Below are positions 36,528 to 51,591 of a DNA stretch of 64,000 bases, piece by piece. The notes under the pieces were generated by a model. The model saw only the letters and a program-made list of their open reading frames with translations. It had not been told where the DNA came from and did not search any database. Positions within the stretch are counted from its first letter, which is position 1, and each line of letters starts with the position of its first letter. This DNA is from Oscheius tipulae. Taxonomy: Eukaryota > Nematoda > Chromadorea > Rhabditida > Rhabditidae. The stretch lies in the NCBI GenBank assembly GCA_037178975.1, contig JASJZH010000001.1, forward strand, positions 7,300,501 to 7,364,500. The letters are read 5' to 3'. Position numbers and translations under genes: made by a program.

Positions 36528-37427
36528 CTGAAGCAAGAATTTCGTGGAATGTACGAGAAAAAGGCAAGTACTAAAGGATAGAAATGAGGGGATAGTGATG
36601 CGATTGCTCTCAAACTAAAAAAAAGACGCTCATACAATAAAATACACAGTAGGTTGGCTCTGGAAAAGTACTACGTCGAGTTGGAAATGTGCCAAAGCAC
36701 TTGAAATACGCCAGCCATCGCTAGACCTCTTTTGGTGCACAAAATTGTTCTTGTTGGCCAGTTTGTTATAGGTTTTATTTCATTTCTCGGTCATCAGTTT
36801 CGTTCCAGCAGCACAAGTTAGATTAGTACGATCGATATTTGAACAAGCCGCTGAACTCCTCCGCTTTTTATCCGGCTATGGTCTAGATTTATTCTAATGT
36901 TGCATCACAAGCATTATTTCTAGCGATATATTGATTTCCCGATCAGATTTCTGGAAAATGACAGAAGACAATGAAAAATTCAAGTGTTAGCCAGGCCTCA
37001 ATCGACTAAAAATGAGCTGTGTGGGTTGTGTAATTGCTTAATACCAATGCTGCTGAAGAAATGAAACAGAAAAGAGCATAAAAACTGACAGAATAAAGAC
37101 AAAAATGTAAAAGTAATTCGCAGCTCCGGAGAACTTAAAATTTTATGACCGCGCGTAATAAATGTTGCGACGATTCAAATGATCTAAGTTACTAGAACTT
37201 TTATCGGTTTAGTTTTTTTTGTTATCCTTCTTCCACTATAGAATCACTATTCAGTATCTCACAGTCAGAGAGGCATTTGTTTGAAAGACATCATAGTCCA
37301 GAGAGTACATGCATCACCTCTTGTCCGGTCTCTTGCCCTACTTTAATCTCTATACAGTATTCTATCCCACTCTTCCTTGCCGCTGGCTAAATTACCCAAA
37401 ATATTGCAGAGTGCTCGTTAGCACAAA
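36528..37427. other. intergenic stretch, AT-rich, no supported gene
   Basis: Divergent promoter region between SDF2 and eIF3h. No long open frame, RNA gene or repeat seen. Confidence 0.45.
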
Positions 37428-39214
37428 ATGGCTAACCTAGCCTCCACGCTGGTCCGACCGACGGTCAAGTTTGTCCAGATGGACTCTTTGGTCATTATGA
37501 AGATCATCAAGCATGTTGACAGCGAACTTCATGCCGGAATGAGCGAAGTAAGTATAGTCTCATAGTCACATTTCATCCAAACAGATGGCCGGTGAGGCCT
37601 GTCAAGGACTTCTAACAGGACTTGTCTGTCTCGACGAGGAGCGTCTAGAAATCACCAACTCATTCCCAACTCCCCGAGCGGAACCTGTAGCCGATGGCGA
37701 CGAGATGGGAGGAGCAATGGACGATGCTTTGGCACGGGCCAAGGACAACGAGTTGATGGACACTTTGAGGAAGTTCAGGTACATTTTCTCTCTACTTCTA
37801 AAGCGCATTGATGTCCGTCCGTCCATGAAACAAACAAAACAAATAGCTGTAAATTGTTGCCAACTAATTGGGTTGGACAATAACTCAGAAAAGAAAAACG
37901 AATTTTGTCGCTACCGACGACGAACTGTAGAGAGAGGAAAGAAAACAGAGGGACGAAGAGACAGGGAGACGGGAAGATAACTCGCTGAAAGGACAGAGAC
38001 AGAGACAGAGACAGAGACAGACTTAGGCATTCTCTTTTTACCGACTACTTTTTAGCCTCGAAGGGCTTTAGAATTACTTTCAACCACCCGCTCTTCCCCA
38101 AACGCAAGAAATGGCGTTTATATAAAAAGCACGAAAACAGATGTCCCGTAGAGAGATATGTTGTCCATGCTAAGTCAAGACTAAGGGCCGTCGTAGACGG
38201 CTGGCTTCTTCCTGTAATTCGACATCCAATATTCTTCAGACAGATGAACATTGACTACGAACTCGTAGGTTTCTATCAGGCTCATGCCTTCGGAGCCTGC
38301 TTCAACCAAGATCTCGTCGATTCAATGCGTGACTATCAGGAACAGGGCCCCGATGGAATTGTCCTCGTCTACGGTAGATTCCCCCCTAGAACAAGTATTA
38401 CGAAATCTAGACCCTGTGAAGACAAGAATGGGACAACTGTCTCTCAAAGCCTATCGTCTGACATTCGATGCTTTGAAACTCTGCGCTCAGGATGATTGGA
38501 GTCCGGAAGCGGTCAAAGCCTCTGGTCTGACCTATGAGACCATGTTCGAAGAGCTGCCAATCGTCATCAAGAGTAGTCATTTGGTCAATGTCATGATGGC
38601 TGAACTATCCCTGGCTCCCAGCAAAGCACCTGACGCGGCTGCCGGATTCTTGAAGCTGGGAACTGGGAGGTAAGACAAGTAGCACACTGTCTCGCCTTTT
38701 TTGACTGACTCAGTGTTGGTCACTTTGGTTTTCAGATGAAATACCGTATCCGGAAGGTTTCTACCATATGGACACTTTCAGATCCCTCGAGAAGTGCGTC
38801 CGTGGAATGATGGCCAATGTTGACGAATTGAACAAGTCGATCACTTCGATTGCCAAGTACATGGGAGACAAACAGCGTCACGACAACACCGTCTACAACC
38901 TTACGCAGAAACGAGTAGGTTTCTATGGATACCCTTCATTCGAATACTTGCAGCAAATCGAGAACGAGCAGAGGCAGTCACGCGGTGAGATGCCATTCTC
39001 AATGGACGACATCAGGAAGTTGAAGCCGCCAGTTCTCCAGGCTCGCAACGGAATGCTCGAGTCGTTCCTCGAATGCCGTGAAATCAACGCCCTCCACGAT
39101 TTCTGTCGGGCGGTGACAGGGGAGAACGTGGCGAAGATTTTCCTGGCCGAGTCGGTAGCCGAGGAGAAACTTCTGAGCAAGGATCGTACTCTTAGCACAA
39201 GCACAACTCGTTGA
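37428..39214 (+). CDS. EIF3H: eukaryotic translation initiation factor 3 subunit H
   Basis: Core MPN-domain subunit of eIF3, which recruits the 40S ribosome to mRNA. The MPN domain occupies the N-terminal half: VKFVQMDSLVIMKIIKHVDS, EACQGLLTGLVCLDEERLEI, NSFPTPRAEP, YELVGFYQAHAFGACFNQDL, then GIVLVYDPL… LSLKAYRLTFDALKLC. The JAMM zinc ligands are absent, as in other eIF3h, so it is structural. The C-terminal helices carry SLEKCVRGMMANVDELNKSI and PPVLQARNGMLESFLECREI. The intron at about 37780-38239 is large for the window and contains a GACAGA microsatellite. An acceptor-like TTGCAG precedes the 5' leader. The start at 37428 matches the usual N-terminus before the MPN domain. Confidence 0.93.
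37992..38021 (+). repeat. (GACAGA)n microsatellite in an eIF3h intron
   Basis: Five tandem copies of the hexamer GACAGA, perfect, inside the large intron of the eIF3h gene. Confidence 0.8.
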
Positions 39215-39503
39215 TAATTCTAATTGTTATACGTCTTTGCTCTGTCTATCTCTCGGTTCTACTCTTTCTGTGGAGAGAAGTAATATTATGGTCTTCGTTC
39301 CCTCTGTCTGTTGTTCCATCGTTGTTGATTAAACTTTTTTTCACCCAGATTCGATCCCTCCTTTAAACTCTTACGTTGTGAAGTCACCACCGAGACGATA
39401 CAGGAGTGACGTTTTTAAGTGTCATATCTCGACGCAGGGTGGGTTGTAGCAACTTTGAAAGTACATTCCGGAATCCTCTCCCCAAGGGCTATCCAATGGT
39501 ACT

Positions 39504-39875
39504 TTACTCGATGTCAAACTCCAACATGACCTTATAGGCTTCCCTGGCTACATAGTCTTCTTTTGAGATGACATGATTTTGATTTTGAAAAAGAGAAAAC
39601 TTTATAGTCATAGATATGGACAGCAGTGAGACCGAAAGACATGCTAGGAAATGAGAAACCAACACTATTCTATCAAGTTCTGTGCCGCAAATGAGCACGT
39701 TGTAACGCGATCGGGAAGATGATAATACTGTAAACTCATGTTGAAGGAATCGGAACAAAACCCACATGCTACCCAGAACAATCGTCAAAAGAACCATGGA
39801 GAAGAGAAACAAGGGGCCCGGTTCCGGATTGGCACTTTTGAGATTCAGATTGGGAGAAGACAGCTGCTGAATCAT
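39504..39875 (-). CDS. small two-transmembrane protein, unrecognised
   Basis: An open frame of 123 codons lies between the convergent 3' ends of eIF3h and NSF. It has two strong hydrophobic segments, LFLFSMVLLTIVLGSMWVLF (about 22-41) and VLVSHFLACLSVSLLSISMT (about 70-89), joined by a basic/serine loop. A charged tail ends YKVMLEFDIE. An acceptor-like TTCAG lies a few bases before the ATG, so the start may be right or there may be an upstream exon. I do not recognise the family. Confidence 0.45.
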   Translation of the reverse strand: MIQQLSSPNLNLKSANPEPGPLFLFSMVLLTIVLGSMWVLFRFLQHEFTVLSSSRSRYNVLICGTELDRIVLVSHFLACLSVSLLSISMTIKFSLFQNQNHVISKEDYVAREAYKVMLEFDIE

Positions 39876-40147
39876 AAAAACCTGAACAGATTTGCGGAAA
39901 AAAGTGCTCGCTAACCATTCTGAAACAGATCAGAGGATGTGGTGGTTAAGTAAGCTGTCAGCTGTGAGGCTATCGATTTTGGGTGGGACTCTCTTGGTCG
40001 GTGAGAATAATAACTTGCTGGCGATTTCCCCTATAATTTTCTGTCTTAGTCTCTCTCAAGTCTTCAATCCCTCTATTACCCCATATTGTTTTCGTTCTAA
40101 AAGACGGTGGGAGTTAAAATATTTATAAAAAAAGCAGGATAGTTAAA

Positions 40148-43190
<3,043 letters not shown>

Positions 43191-43683
43191 GTCTGGGAAG
43201 TTACGGAAAAGGAGACAATCCGACCCTGGATCTCCTCTCTAAAACATTGATAGAATCAAAAAGTTTGAGGAGAGTAGACGAGGATAGAGCAATAGAGCAC
43301 CACGACCCACATAGAGAGCGGGAGCGGAATCGATAAAAAAGGAGCAGTCGTTGTGCGGCGGCAATTCTCAGGGGACGGAAGGCCAGTTCGGAGATGGAGA
43401 AAGTCTATTAGCGCGAATAATGATCGGAAGCAGATTTGAGGGCGAATGAATGATTGAAGAGGCAATGTTACAGAGGGACAACCATAATATGCGAAACAAT
43501 GCCGTTCAGTCACGCAAGTTGAAAGAAGACGTGAGGCATAAAAAAATAAACAATAGCCACGGTTACCGAGTGAACAAGATAGGAACTAGCTGCGCATCTG
43601 ATCTGAAAAACAGGGCTAGATTTGTTCACGTGTGCCAGCTGATCAAATCTACATAACGACATCAAGAAGAGAGAGAGAGCTGT
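43191..43683. other. upstream region of NSF
   Basis: No supported gene. An acceptor-like TTTTAG at about 43240 (minus strand) lies in the 5' leader of NSF and may be a trans-splice site. Confidence 0.35.
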
Positions 43684-44642
43684 TATAGTGTGTTCACAAA
43701 AAACAACTAAACGACCAGGAATCGCGGGCTTTTTTTTGGCGCGGATTCAAACGGCTAGAAATTAGCTTCAAGCATTTCGTCCATCAAACAATTTTGTCTT
43801 TTTCTGTTTTTCTTTTTGTTAAACAACAGGTAACATTCCTTGGAATAAGAATGGATTCTTCTTCAACATAAGAAAAATGAATGGCAGTCGATGAGTAGTA
43901 GTCAAATGGAGGAGTCTCAGAAGTGGCGGATGTAGTACTTGTACCACCCTGAAAGTATTCAGTGAAAAGGTTAGAACAGAACATACTCCTAGGCAATAGG
44001 GAAACTGCATGGAGGGCATACGAGTTTTTCGTTTCGCTCATTGAAATCCCTGAGACACTGGGTGCAGAAGAGATGCTGGCAATTTTTTGGGGATTGGCAC
44101 TGGATAAGTCTGCCAATAGTACCCTGGCAAATCTGAATGCATCTGTTTTCTCCCAATCTTTGAACTCACACAATAAGGGTAGTCAACTGGTGAACGTGGC
44201 ATAAGCTCTACATCACGGTCCGTATCCAGTGCCCATCCCCAAAAAATTGCCAGCATCTCTTCTGCACCCAGTGTCTCAGGGATTTCAATGAGCGAAAAAC
44301 TCGTATGCCCTCCATGCAGTTTCCCTCTATCGCCTAGGGGTATGTTCTGTTCTAACCTTTTCACTGAATACTTTCAGGGTGGTACAAGTACTACATCCGC
44401 CACTTCTGAGACTCCTCCACTTGACTACTACTCATCGACTGCCATTCATTTTTCTTATGTTGAAGAAGAATCCATTCTTATTCCAAGGAATGTTACCTGT
44501 TGTTTAACAAAAAGAAAAACAGAAAAAGACAAAATTGTTTGATGGACGAAATGCTTGAAGCTAATTTCTAGCCGTTTGAATCCGCGCCAAAAAAAAGCCT
44601 GCGATTCCTGGTCGTTTGGTTTTTTTTTTTGAACACACTATA
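43684..44642. mobile_element. fold-back DNA element with ~420-bp inverted repeats and TA ends
   Basis: The left arm 43684-44106 is nearly the reverse complement of the right arm 44222-44642, around a 115-base spacer. The outer ends read TATAGTGTGTTC and GAACACACTATA, so the element is flanked by TA, the target site of Tc1/mariner-type transposases. Arms differ by only a few substitutions and small indels, showing a young or gene-converted insertion. Both arms carry an equivalent open frame of 85-130 codons (SNLFTEYFQGGTSTTSATSE), which has no transposase motif. It sits in the intergenic region between the divergent NSF and importin-beta genes. Confidence 0.85.
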
Positions 44643-45230
44643 TCCTGCATCACCGCGCTGACGTGGTATGAGGAAATCTAAAGGTGAGAAACAAGGTGGA
44701 TACTGTATCACTCATAGATGCTCGATGATCTTTTTTCGGCCGCTTGATTATCTATTGTTTGTATGGTTCAAAACCGTTTATGAGAGCCGTATGTCTAGAC
44801 TTTTACACAAAAAAAGGGATACGAATGAAAGGAAAGTTTCAACGTGGAAGAGGGAATTCAAAAAAGGCGGGCTCCTGTCACGAATAGCCTGAGGATCAAT
44901 TCGGAAAAACGGTATCATTCTTCGAAATTTCGGCGGTAAATTCCCTATTTCTGCCAATTTCGAACTTTTTCTCTTTTTTTCTATCCCTATTTGCTGCTTT
45001 ATTACTCGTTTTGGTTGATTGTTGACGTTTACAAATGCGGGAAACTGGAACACAAGTTCCACATCTTGCGGTACAGTCTATAGCGCTAATATCCTCGTAC
45101 AGGCCGCTTTGTTCTCAAAAAGGCTTGAATACTTGTTTTGATCAGTATATGCAGTCGAAACCTTTCCTGATCTTATTTTACTTCACTTCCCATTTCTTTT
45201 TACTAAAGTGAATCTTTACAGGAGTCAACA
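44643..45230. other. upstream region of importin beta
   Basis: No supported gene. A TTTACAG acceptor at about 45220 lies nine bases before the importin-beta ATG and may be the trans-splice site. Confidence 0.4.
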
Positions 45231-48200
45231 ATGTCTCACGAATTGTTGGAAGTCCTCAAAACGACGCTGTCACAAAGTGAGCCATTATTTTGGGCTTCTT
45301 TTTCGACCCAGCTTTTTTAGATCCAGCAGATCAGAAACGGGCCCTTGACTTCTTGAACCAGGCCTCAGCCAGCAATTTCGTAAGGCTCTGTTGAAGCTCT
45401 TTCTACATTTACTGTTTAGCAAGTTTTCTGCCAAGAGCTGAGTGTTGTGCTGAAGTCGGAAATTGTTGAGCCGTTTGTACGTCAGGCCGCTGGTCTCCAG
45501 TTGAAAAATGTGCTTCATTCTAAGGACGAGGAGACGAGAAACCAATACCTCTCAAGGTTTGTAACCATTTGTCTTTTTCGTTCACTTCCACCTTTAGATG
45601 GCTCGCTCTACCTTTGGATATTCGAACATCCGTAAAGACTAACGTCCTCATCGCACTGGGGACTGAGTCGAACCGTCCATCCATTGCCGCCCAGTGCGTT
45701 GCTTCCATTGCTTGCGCCGAGCTTCCTCATAACGTGAGTGTTATTTCTGTTCTGTTTCAAGTCTCTTTACAGAAATGGCCCGATGTTATCCAAGTTTTGA
45801 TGAGCAATGTGACTGAGCCGAGCAGTACCGAGCAAAAACGCGAATCCTCCTTGGAAGCCCTCGGATACATCTGCCAGGATATTGACACGAAGGTCCTCGA
45901 AGCCCAGGCCAACAATATTCTCACTGCCATTGTTCATGGAATGCGCCAAAATGAGCCCTCTAATCATGTTCGACTTGCTGCAACTAATGCACTTTGCAAT
46001 GCTTTGGAGTTTACAAATTCGAACTTCCACAACGATGTAAGTAGTTTGAGCTTTGTCTTAGACATATCCTACTTGCAGCCCGAACGACACATCATCATGC
46101 AAGTTGTCTGTGAGGCCACAGTATCGACAGAGCTGAACATCAAGGTCGCTGCTCTCCAATGTCTTGTCAGGATCATGACCCTCTACTATCAACTTATGGA
46201 GACTTACATGCAGGTACTTTTACTGTTGTTCACTGTTTGAGCTTCCATCTCAGCACCTCTATTCCATCACGGTCAATGCTATCAGGAGTGGCGAGGACAG
46301 TGTCGCTCTTCAGGGAATCGAATTTTGGTCTAATGTGTGTGAGGAAGAGATTTCTCTGGCGATTGAGGCGGAAGAAGCTCAGGAAAACAACAAAGCTCCG
46401 TCCAGAGTCTCTCGGCACTATGCCAAAGGAGCTACGCCGCATCTCTGCCCACTGCTTCTGGAGACCCTTGCCAGACAAGGTAGACTCAGGTTTTGCCGCT
46501 GTAATGGAAGTACTTTGCAGAAGAAGGCGATGACGACGATGAATGGACTCCACACAAGGCGGCAGGTGTTTGCATTATGCTTCTCGCCCAGTGCGTTGGA
46601 GACGACATTATTCCCTGCGTTTTGCCCTTCTTCGCTCACTTCAGCAGCAACGACTGGAAATACAAGGTGATTGTGTTCCTCTACTTTGTAACCGCCTATC
46701 TTCAGGAAGCTGCCATTATGGCTTTTGGATCTATTCTCGATGGGCCCGATCCGACAAAGCTTCAGCGGTACATTGAAGATGCATTTCCTCTTCTGATTGC
46801 CGCCCTGGACGATCGTACTGTCGAAGTTCGTGATTCCACTGCTTGGACTATCGGACGTATTCTTGAAGTTTGTCCAGAAGTAGCTGGCAACATGAGCGTG
46901 CTGCAGGTACACTTACTCTAGTCGTTTTCACTAGTTTCCAGCTTCTGCTCCCAGCGTTCAGTCGGGGTCTTCAACAGGAACCCCGAGTAGCTGCAAACAT
47001 TTGCTGGGCCTTGATGTCTTTGGTCAGAGGAGCGTATGAATTGGGAAAAAATCAGGGAACGGACAGTACTGGCGAACCAGAAACCTTTGCCCTGTCTTCC
47101 GTCTTCCCGAATATGATTGAAGAACTTATCAAGATTACTGACAGGTACGGATTCTTGTCTCTTTCGTGATTCGATTTCTAGGACGGATGGAAATCAGTCG
47201 AATCTTCGTCTGGCTGCTTTCGAGACGTTGATGGAGCTGATCAAGAATTCTCCCAAGGACTGCTACCATGTTGTGCAGGAGACTACTATTCTCATGCTCC
47301 GTAAGCTTGAAACGCTCCTTCAAATGGAAAACAATGCCTCTGCTGCTGATAAGGTTCAGATGCAGTAGAAGCTCTTGACCGATATTTGCTTTTAGAATGC
47401 CTTGGCCGACTTGCAGTCTCTCCTTTGCGCCACTCTTCAATCCGTCTTGCGCAAGGTCCGCCCCGAAGATGCTCCCAAGATCTCCGACCACATCATGAAC
47501 GGACTACTTCAAATTATGACGAGAGCCGTTGGAAAGTCGGCCGGCAGTACCATGGAAGAAGCTCTTCTGGCTGTTTCTGCTCTGGCTGAAACACTTGGAA
47601 CCGGTTTCAACAAGTACATCGACTCTGTTCGTCCGCACATCATCCGTGCCCTTACATCCTACGAAGATGCCCAAGTATGTGTTGCCGCTGCCGGCCTCAC
47701 CGGAGACATCTGTCGCTGCATGGGAGATGACAACGTTGCCGCACTTGACCAGATCATGGAGCAGCTTTGTGTCTGTCTCAGAGTCAGAAAACTTTGTCTT
47801 ATGTGCTTATCCACTTTCAGGAGGCCAAGCTCGCTCGTGACGCTAAAGTCCATCTTATTGGCAATTTCGGTGACATTGCTATGGCCATCGGCGTACGATT
47901 CAACCGCTACACTAAAATCATCATGGATATGTTGAACGAGGCATCCCAAGCTACAGTCACTGACGTAGTGAGTTTTCTTTTGTTCACAGAGATGGCAGAG
48001 GTTGTTTACGCGTACCTTAGGTTATCCAGGGTGAGAGTGGGGTCAACGGGCGATTGTGATGTGAAGGTGGCTAGCATCCTACTGTAGCGCTTAAAGTTGA
48101 CGTACTAGAGGTCTGATTGCTGTCTAACGCTTCCAAATAATAAAACTAAACCGTCAAACCTGTAAATAGGCTAAATACTATTAGGCTGCCCTCTCTCGAA

Positions 48201-48796
48201 CTTTATAGCCTTTATCGCGCGTTCACCTGCCATGCAGCATGTGCCATGAGGTCATCTTGTTTACGCCATAGCCACCAATGACGTAAGAAAGGGTCACGAA
48301 CTCTACGTCTCACCTAGCGGCTTAGTGGACGAGATTTACTTCCATTTTTCCAGAACGACTTCGATCAAGTGGACTACGTGGACAAGCTGCGCGAGAATGT
48401 CATCAGCGCCTATGTCGGAATCCTGCAGTCGATGTGTCCGGAGGGATACGACAAGAATCCTCAAATAAAGGAGCAAGCTCAAAATACGGTCATGAGTTAC
48501 GCACAACAGATGGTCCAACTTATTTTGATGTGCTGTGAGCCAACTCCCGAAGCCTCAGATGCGCTCATTGGAAACGTTGCCGGTCTCATAGGAGATCTTG
48601 TGACTCTTTATGGCGACAAAATCATTAGCTACCTGTCAAACGAAAAGGTTTATCCTTTCTTCTATTGCTGTAAAACATTGTTTTACAGGTCGAAAAACTT
48701 CTGACTCGTGGCCGTCGCAGTAAAACGTCAAAAGTGAAATCCATCAGCAACTGGGCCTTCAAGGAGATCAGAAGAGTGTCCACTGCTGCTCACTAA
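45231..48796 (+). CDS. KPNB1: importin subunit beta-1 (karyopherin beta-1)
   Basis: HEAT-repeat nuclear import receptor that binds importin-alpha or cargo, nucleoporins and Ran-GTP. It begins [20 protein letters not shown] and continues [60 protein letters not shown] and [18 protein letters not shown]. The acidic loop [16 protein letters not shown], which contacts Ran and the IBB domain, is preserved. Later repeats include [60 protein letters not shown] and [20 protein letters not shown]. The end is [18 protein letters not shown]. Length and order agree with full-length importin beta. One intron (47968-48353) is clearly longer than the others. Confidence 0.96.
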
Positions 48797-49462
48797 AGTT
48801 CCTCACCTTTCTCTTCGTTGATGCGAATATGAACCTCTCCTCCCCCTGTGTGTCAGTGTCCATGTGAGACTTTTTTCGTCTAGGTTAGGCTTCTCTTTCA
48901 AATATCCTATTGAGCTAGCTATAATTATTACGAGGTATATTCTCCCTTGCTTTTTTCTGTGGTATGAGTGGTGCGTACTGGCCTCCAAAAACGTAACCTT
49001 ACTCGATTTCTCCTTTTCACTATCTTATGCCCACCTAAATTTGCTCAATTTGTTGATTTTTCCCTTTCCCAGTGCGAGTCTCCCGAGTCTGCTTTATTAC
49101 GAGTGTGAGTGGTCTCAAGTCTGTTTCAGCCCTGTTTCTCTTTGTGTCAATCGGTGAGAGCGTGTAATTCTCGAATTGTTGTCTGTGTGAAATTCCGTCC
49201 CTTCTTATTAGGTTCCGCATTACAACATTCGCCAACGATTGTAACACCCCTTATTTTATTAAATATCTATCCAGTTGCCTTCCTATTTTTCGACGAGTCC
49301 CGGGGTTATTTTCTCGATGACTCTCCGGACAAAAGTTCAGAGCCAGGTCAACCGGTCGGTTGATAGGGGCGGGCCATGCTATTGGCCTGAACCCGCCCTC
49401 ACTTGCGCAATCCACAGGTCACTGCTCGGGATAAACCGAGAGAATTCTCTCTTCCTCCCGTC
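48797..49462. other. intergenic: importin-beta 3' region and nuclear-receptor upstream region
   Basis: Pyrimidine-rich; open frames here lack domain or splice support. Confidence 0.4.
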
Positions 49463-51591
49463 ATGGATGTTAACACGCCTAGTCGGCAGTCTGCGTTTTC
49501 GCGAGTCAAACAGGAGTCTGATGTCAAGCCAGAGGCAACGGTTAGTTTGGAATCGCTCGTGTATTTCGGGGGCCTTCTTCCTTTTTGTTATAACGGCAAG
49601 TATTCTTATTTATCGAAAAAGCATAGCCTTTTCCCCCAAAGAGGTTTGTTCCTTGTAATATTCCATGACCTCTTCTAGCAAGATTTAGCCTCATATTGAT
49701 TGAAATGCACTGTAGAGTAGAGTAATTACGGAGTGTGACCTAAGAGATGTCGCGCACTGTGCCCGGATAAACAAAGAGCAGCTGCCCTCGATCCTTATGG
49801 TCAGCAACAGTGACAACTTTCATGACTCGAGAGAATTTTTTCAGTTAGCGGAGCTGAAACCAATGTCCCACGTCCCGACGACTCTTCCTGGAGCCGGAAT
49901 TCAGAATCGGATACCCATACCTTCGTATTATCCGCCTGAGCAGCTTCTTCAAATGTTTCAGCCCTTCAACAATGGGCAGTACCTGCCTCCGGAGTTTTTT
50001 GGACGGTAAAACAAGGTGGCACAGAAAGACGAAATTGATTGCAGACCTGCTCAAATGCCTGCACATGGAGTTCCTTCGACTTCCACGGAACAGCCGGTAA
50101 TGGCTAAGGATCCCGCTCTGAAACAGATCAGACAACAGCACGAGGACAGGTGAGACAGGTCACAGTATGGAATAGACTTTGTTCCAGAGATTCTGGCAAC
50201 GAATCGACTGGAATGTCTCCCGTCTCTTCGTTCTCCTCTCGATCGCCATCGAACTCGTCGCGTTCCAATTCGTTCTCCATGTCAACCATCCTCCGACCGG
50301 CTGATCTCGCTTCAGCTGCTAATGCTGTGGCCGCAGCCGTGGCTGTCTCCAATGCTCCTCCTCTACCTTCAATTCAACAAGCTGCTCTCGGTCTGGGAAG
50401 CTCTCTTCCTCCCCTAATGGCGAAATCCAACGATGTAAGTTTGAAACAGAAAAAGTATACGGTTTCCTTCAAGACACAACCAGTGATGCCGTTGAGTCAG
50501 CTGAACCCGACCATGTTCGCTCAGTCTCCTCATGGTCTCCCCCCGTATCCGGGACTTGCGATGCCACCAAACGCCTTGATCAATTCACAGCTAATGGGTC
50601 AGATTCGGCAGTTTGAACAGTTCAGACGACTGTCACAGGTGGGTGACAGGAATTGCTCTAGACCCTCCAAATGATTCAGAACCCACAATACGATCCAATG
50701 ATGTCCGGACCGTTCAGGGAGACGTGTGATGTCTGTGGAGACAACGCCAGTGGATATCACTATGGTGTCATGAGCTGTGAAGGATGCAAGGTGAGTCTCG
50801 AGTCCATAAATGTTCTATCTCATCCCTTCAGGGTTTCTTTCGTCGAGCCGTTCAACGCGCCTGTGTCTTCAAATGTAACCGGGATGGCAACTGTCAAAGC
50901 AGGATCGATCGTGTCAATCGCAATCGCTGTCAAGCATGTCGTCTACAGCAATGCCTTGATAAGGGGATGGCGAAAGAGTCAGTTCGACTTGACCGCAGTC
51001 GCAAGTCAAAGAAGAACGACGAGGATACCAAACAGCAACTGGAGGACTTGAAAGAAATCATGACCAGCACAAATGAAATTATTGCTGCCTTCAAAGCAGC
51101 CTTCCCGGAAGATGCGACAGTAAAGAGTATACAGGTAAGATTCTGAGAGATCGCAATTGATATTGGGCTGATAGAATGACTAACAGTTTTGAACCAAACG
51201 TTTCCCTTTTAGGACATTGCCATGCGTTGTGCTCTCTTCATCAGCAACCTCAAGCTATTCAATGAGCTCGAGAAAGAGCAACAGACCATGATAGTCCAGA
51301 AGTCTTTGAGAGGAAACGCAGTTTTGAGGGCAGCCTTGTCCCGAGACTCTTGTCAGTCGATAGAACTGGACAGAGATCTGGTCAAGAAGATAGGAACCGG
51401 GATCGAGATAGCCAGAGACACCTACGACGACTTGGCCGTTCTGACAGCAGTCTACATGGCCAGTTACAGTGAGGACGTCGAACTACAAGACACCTTGTCC
51501 CGATGTCTTCGTTCCCAGCTAAAAAGACGCCTCCCGAACGAAGAACACTTATTTTGTGAGCTTATGAGCAAACTGCCCCTCCTCCAGTGAT
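49463..51591 (+). CDS. nuclear hormone receptor with RAR-like DNA-binding domain and short ligand domain
   Basis: Ligand-regulated type transcription factor. The long N-terminal region (about 200 residues) is Ser/Pro/Ala-rich (SPVSSFSSRSPSNSSRSNSF). The DNA-binding domain has both zinc fingers: CDVCGDNASGYHYGVMSCEG with P box CEGCKGFFRR, then CVFKCNRDGNCQ and NRCQACRLQQCLDKGMAKES. The tail GMAKESVRLDRSRKSKKN closely follows the retinoic acid receptor pattern (GMSKESVRNDRNKKKK). The ligand domain is recognisable around ISNLKLFNELEKEQQTMIVQ and DTYDDLAVLTAVYMA but is compressed and ends at MSKLPLLQ. A helix 12/AF-2 motif is missing. I see no further exon that would supply it. Orthology is therefore uncertain. 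The start is the first ATG of exon 1 (MDVNTPSRQSAFSRVKQESD). Confidence 0.88.

Noticed and set aside
37992-38021. Short tandem repeat as a possible CRISPR-like array
   Set aside because: It is a plain hexamer microsatellite with no spacers; the window is a eukaryotic genome.
43784-44542. Open frames of 85-130 codons in both arms of the fold-back element
   Set aside because: They are the same sequence on opposite arms, have no transposase motif, and are explained by the inverted repeat.
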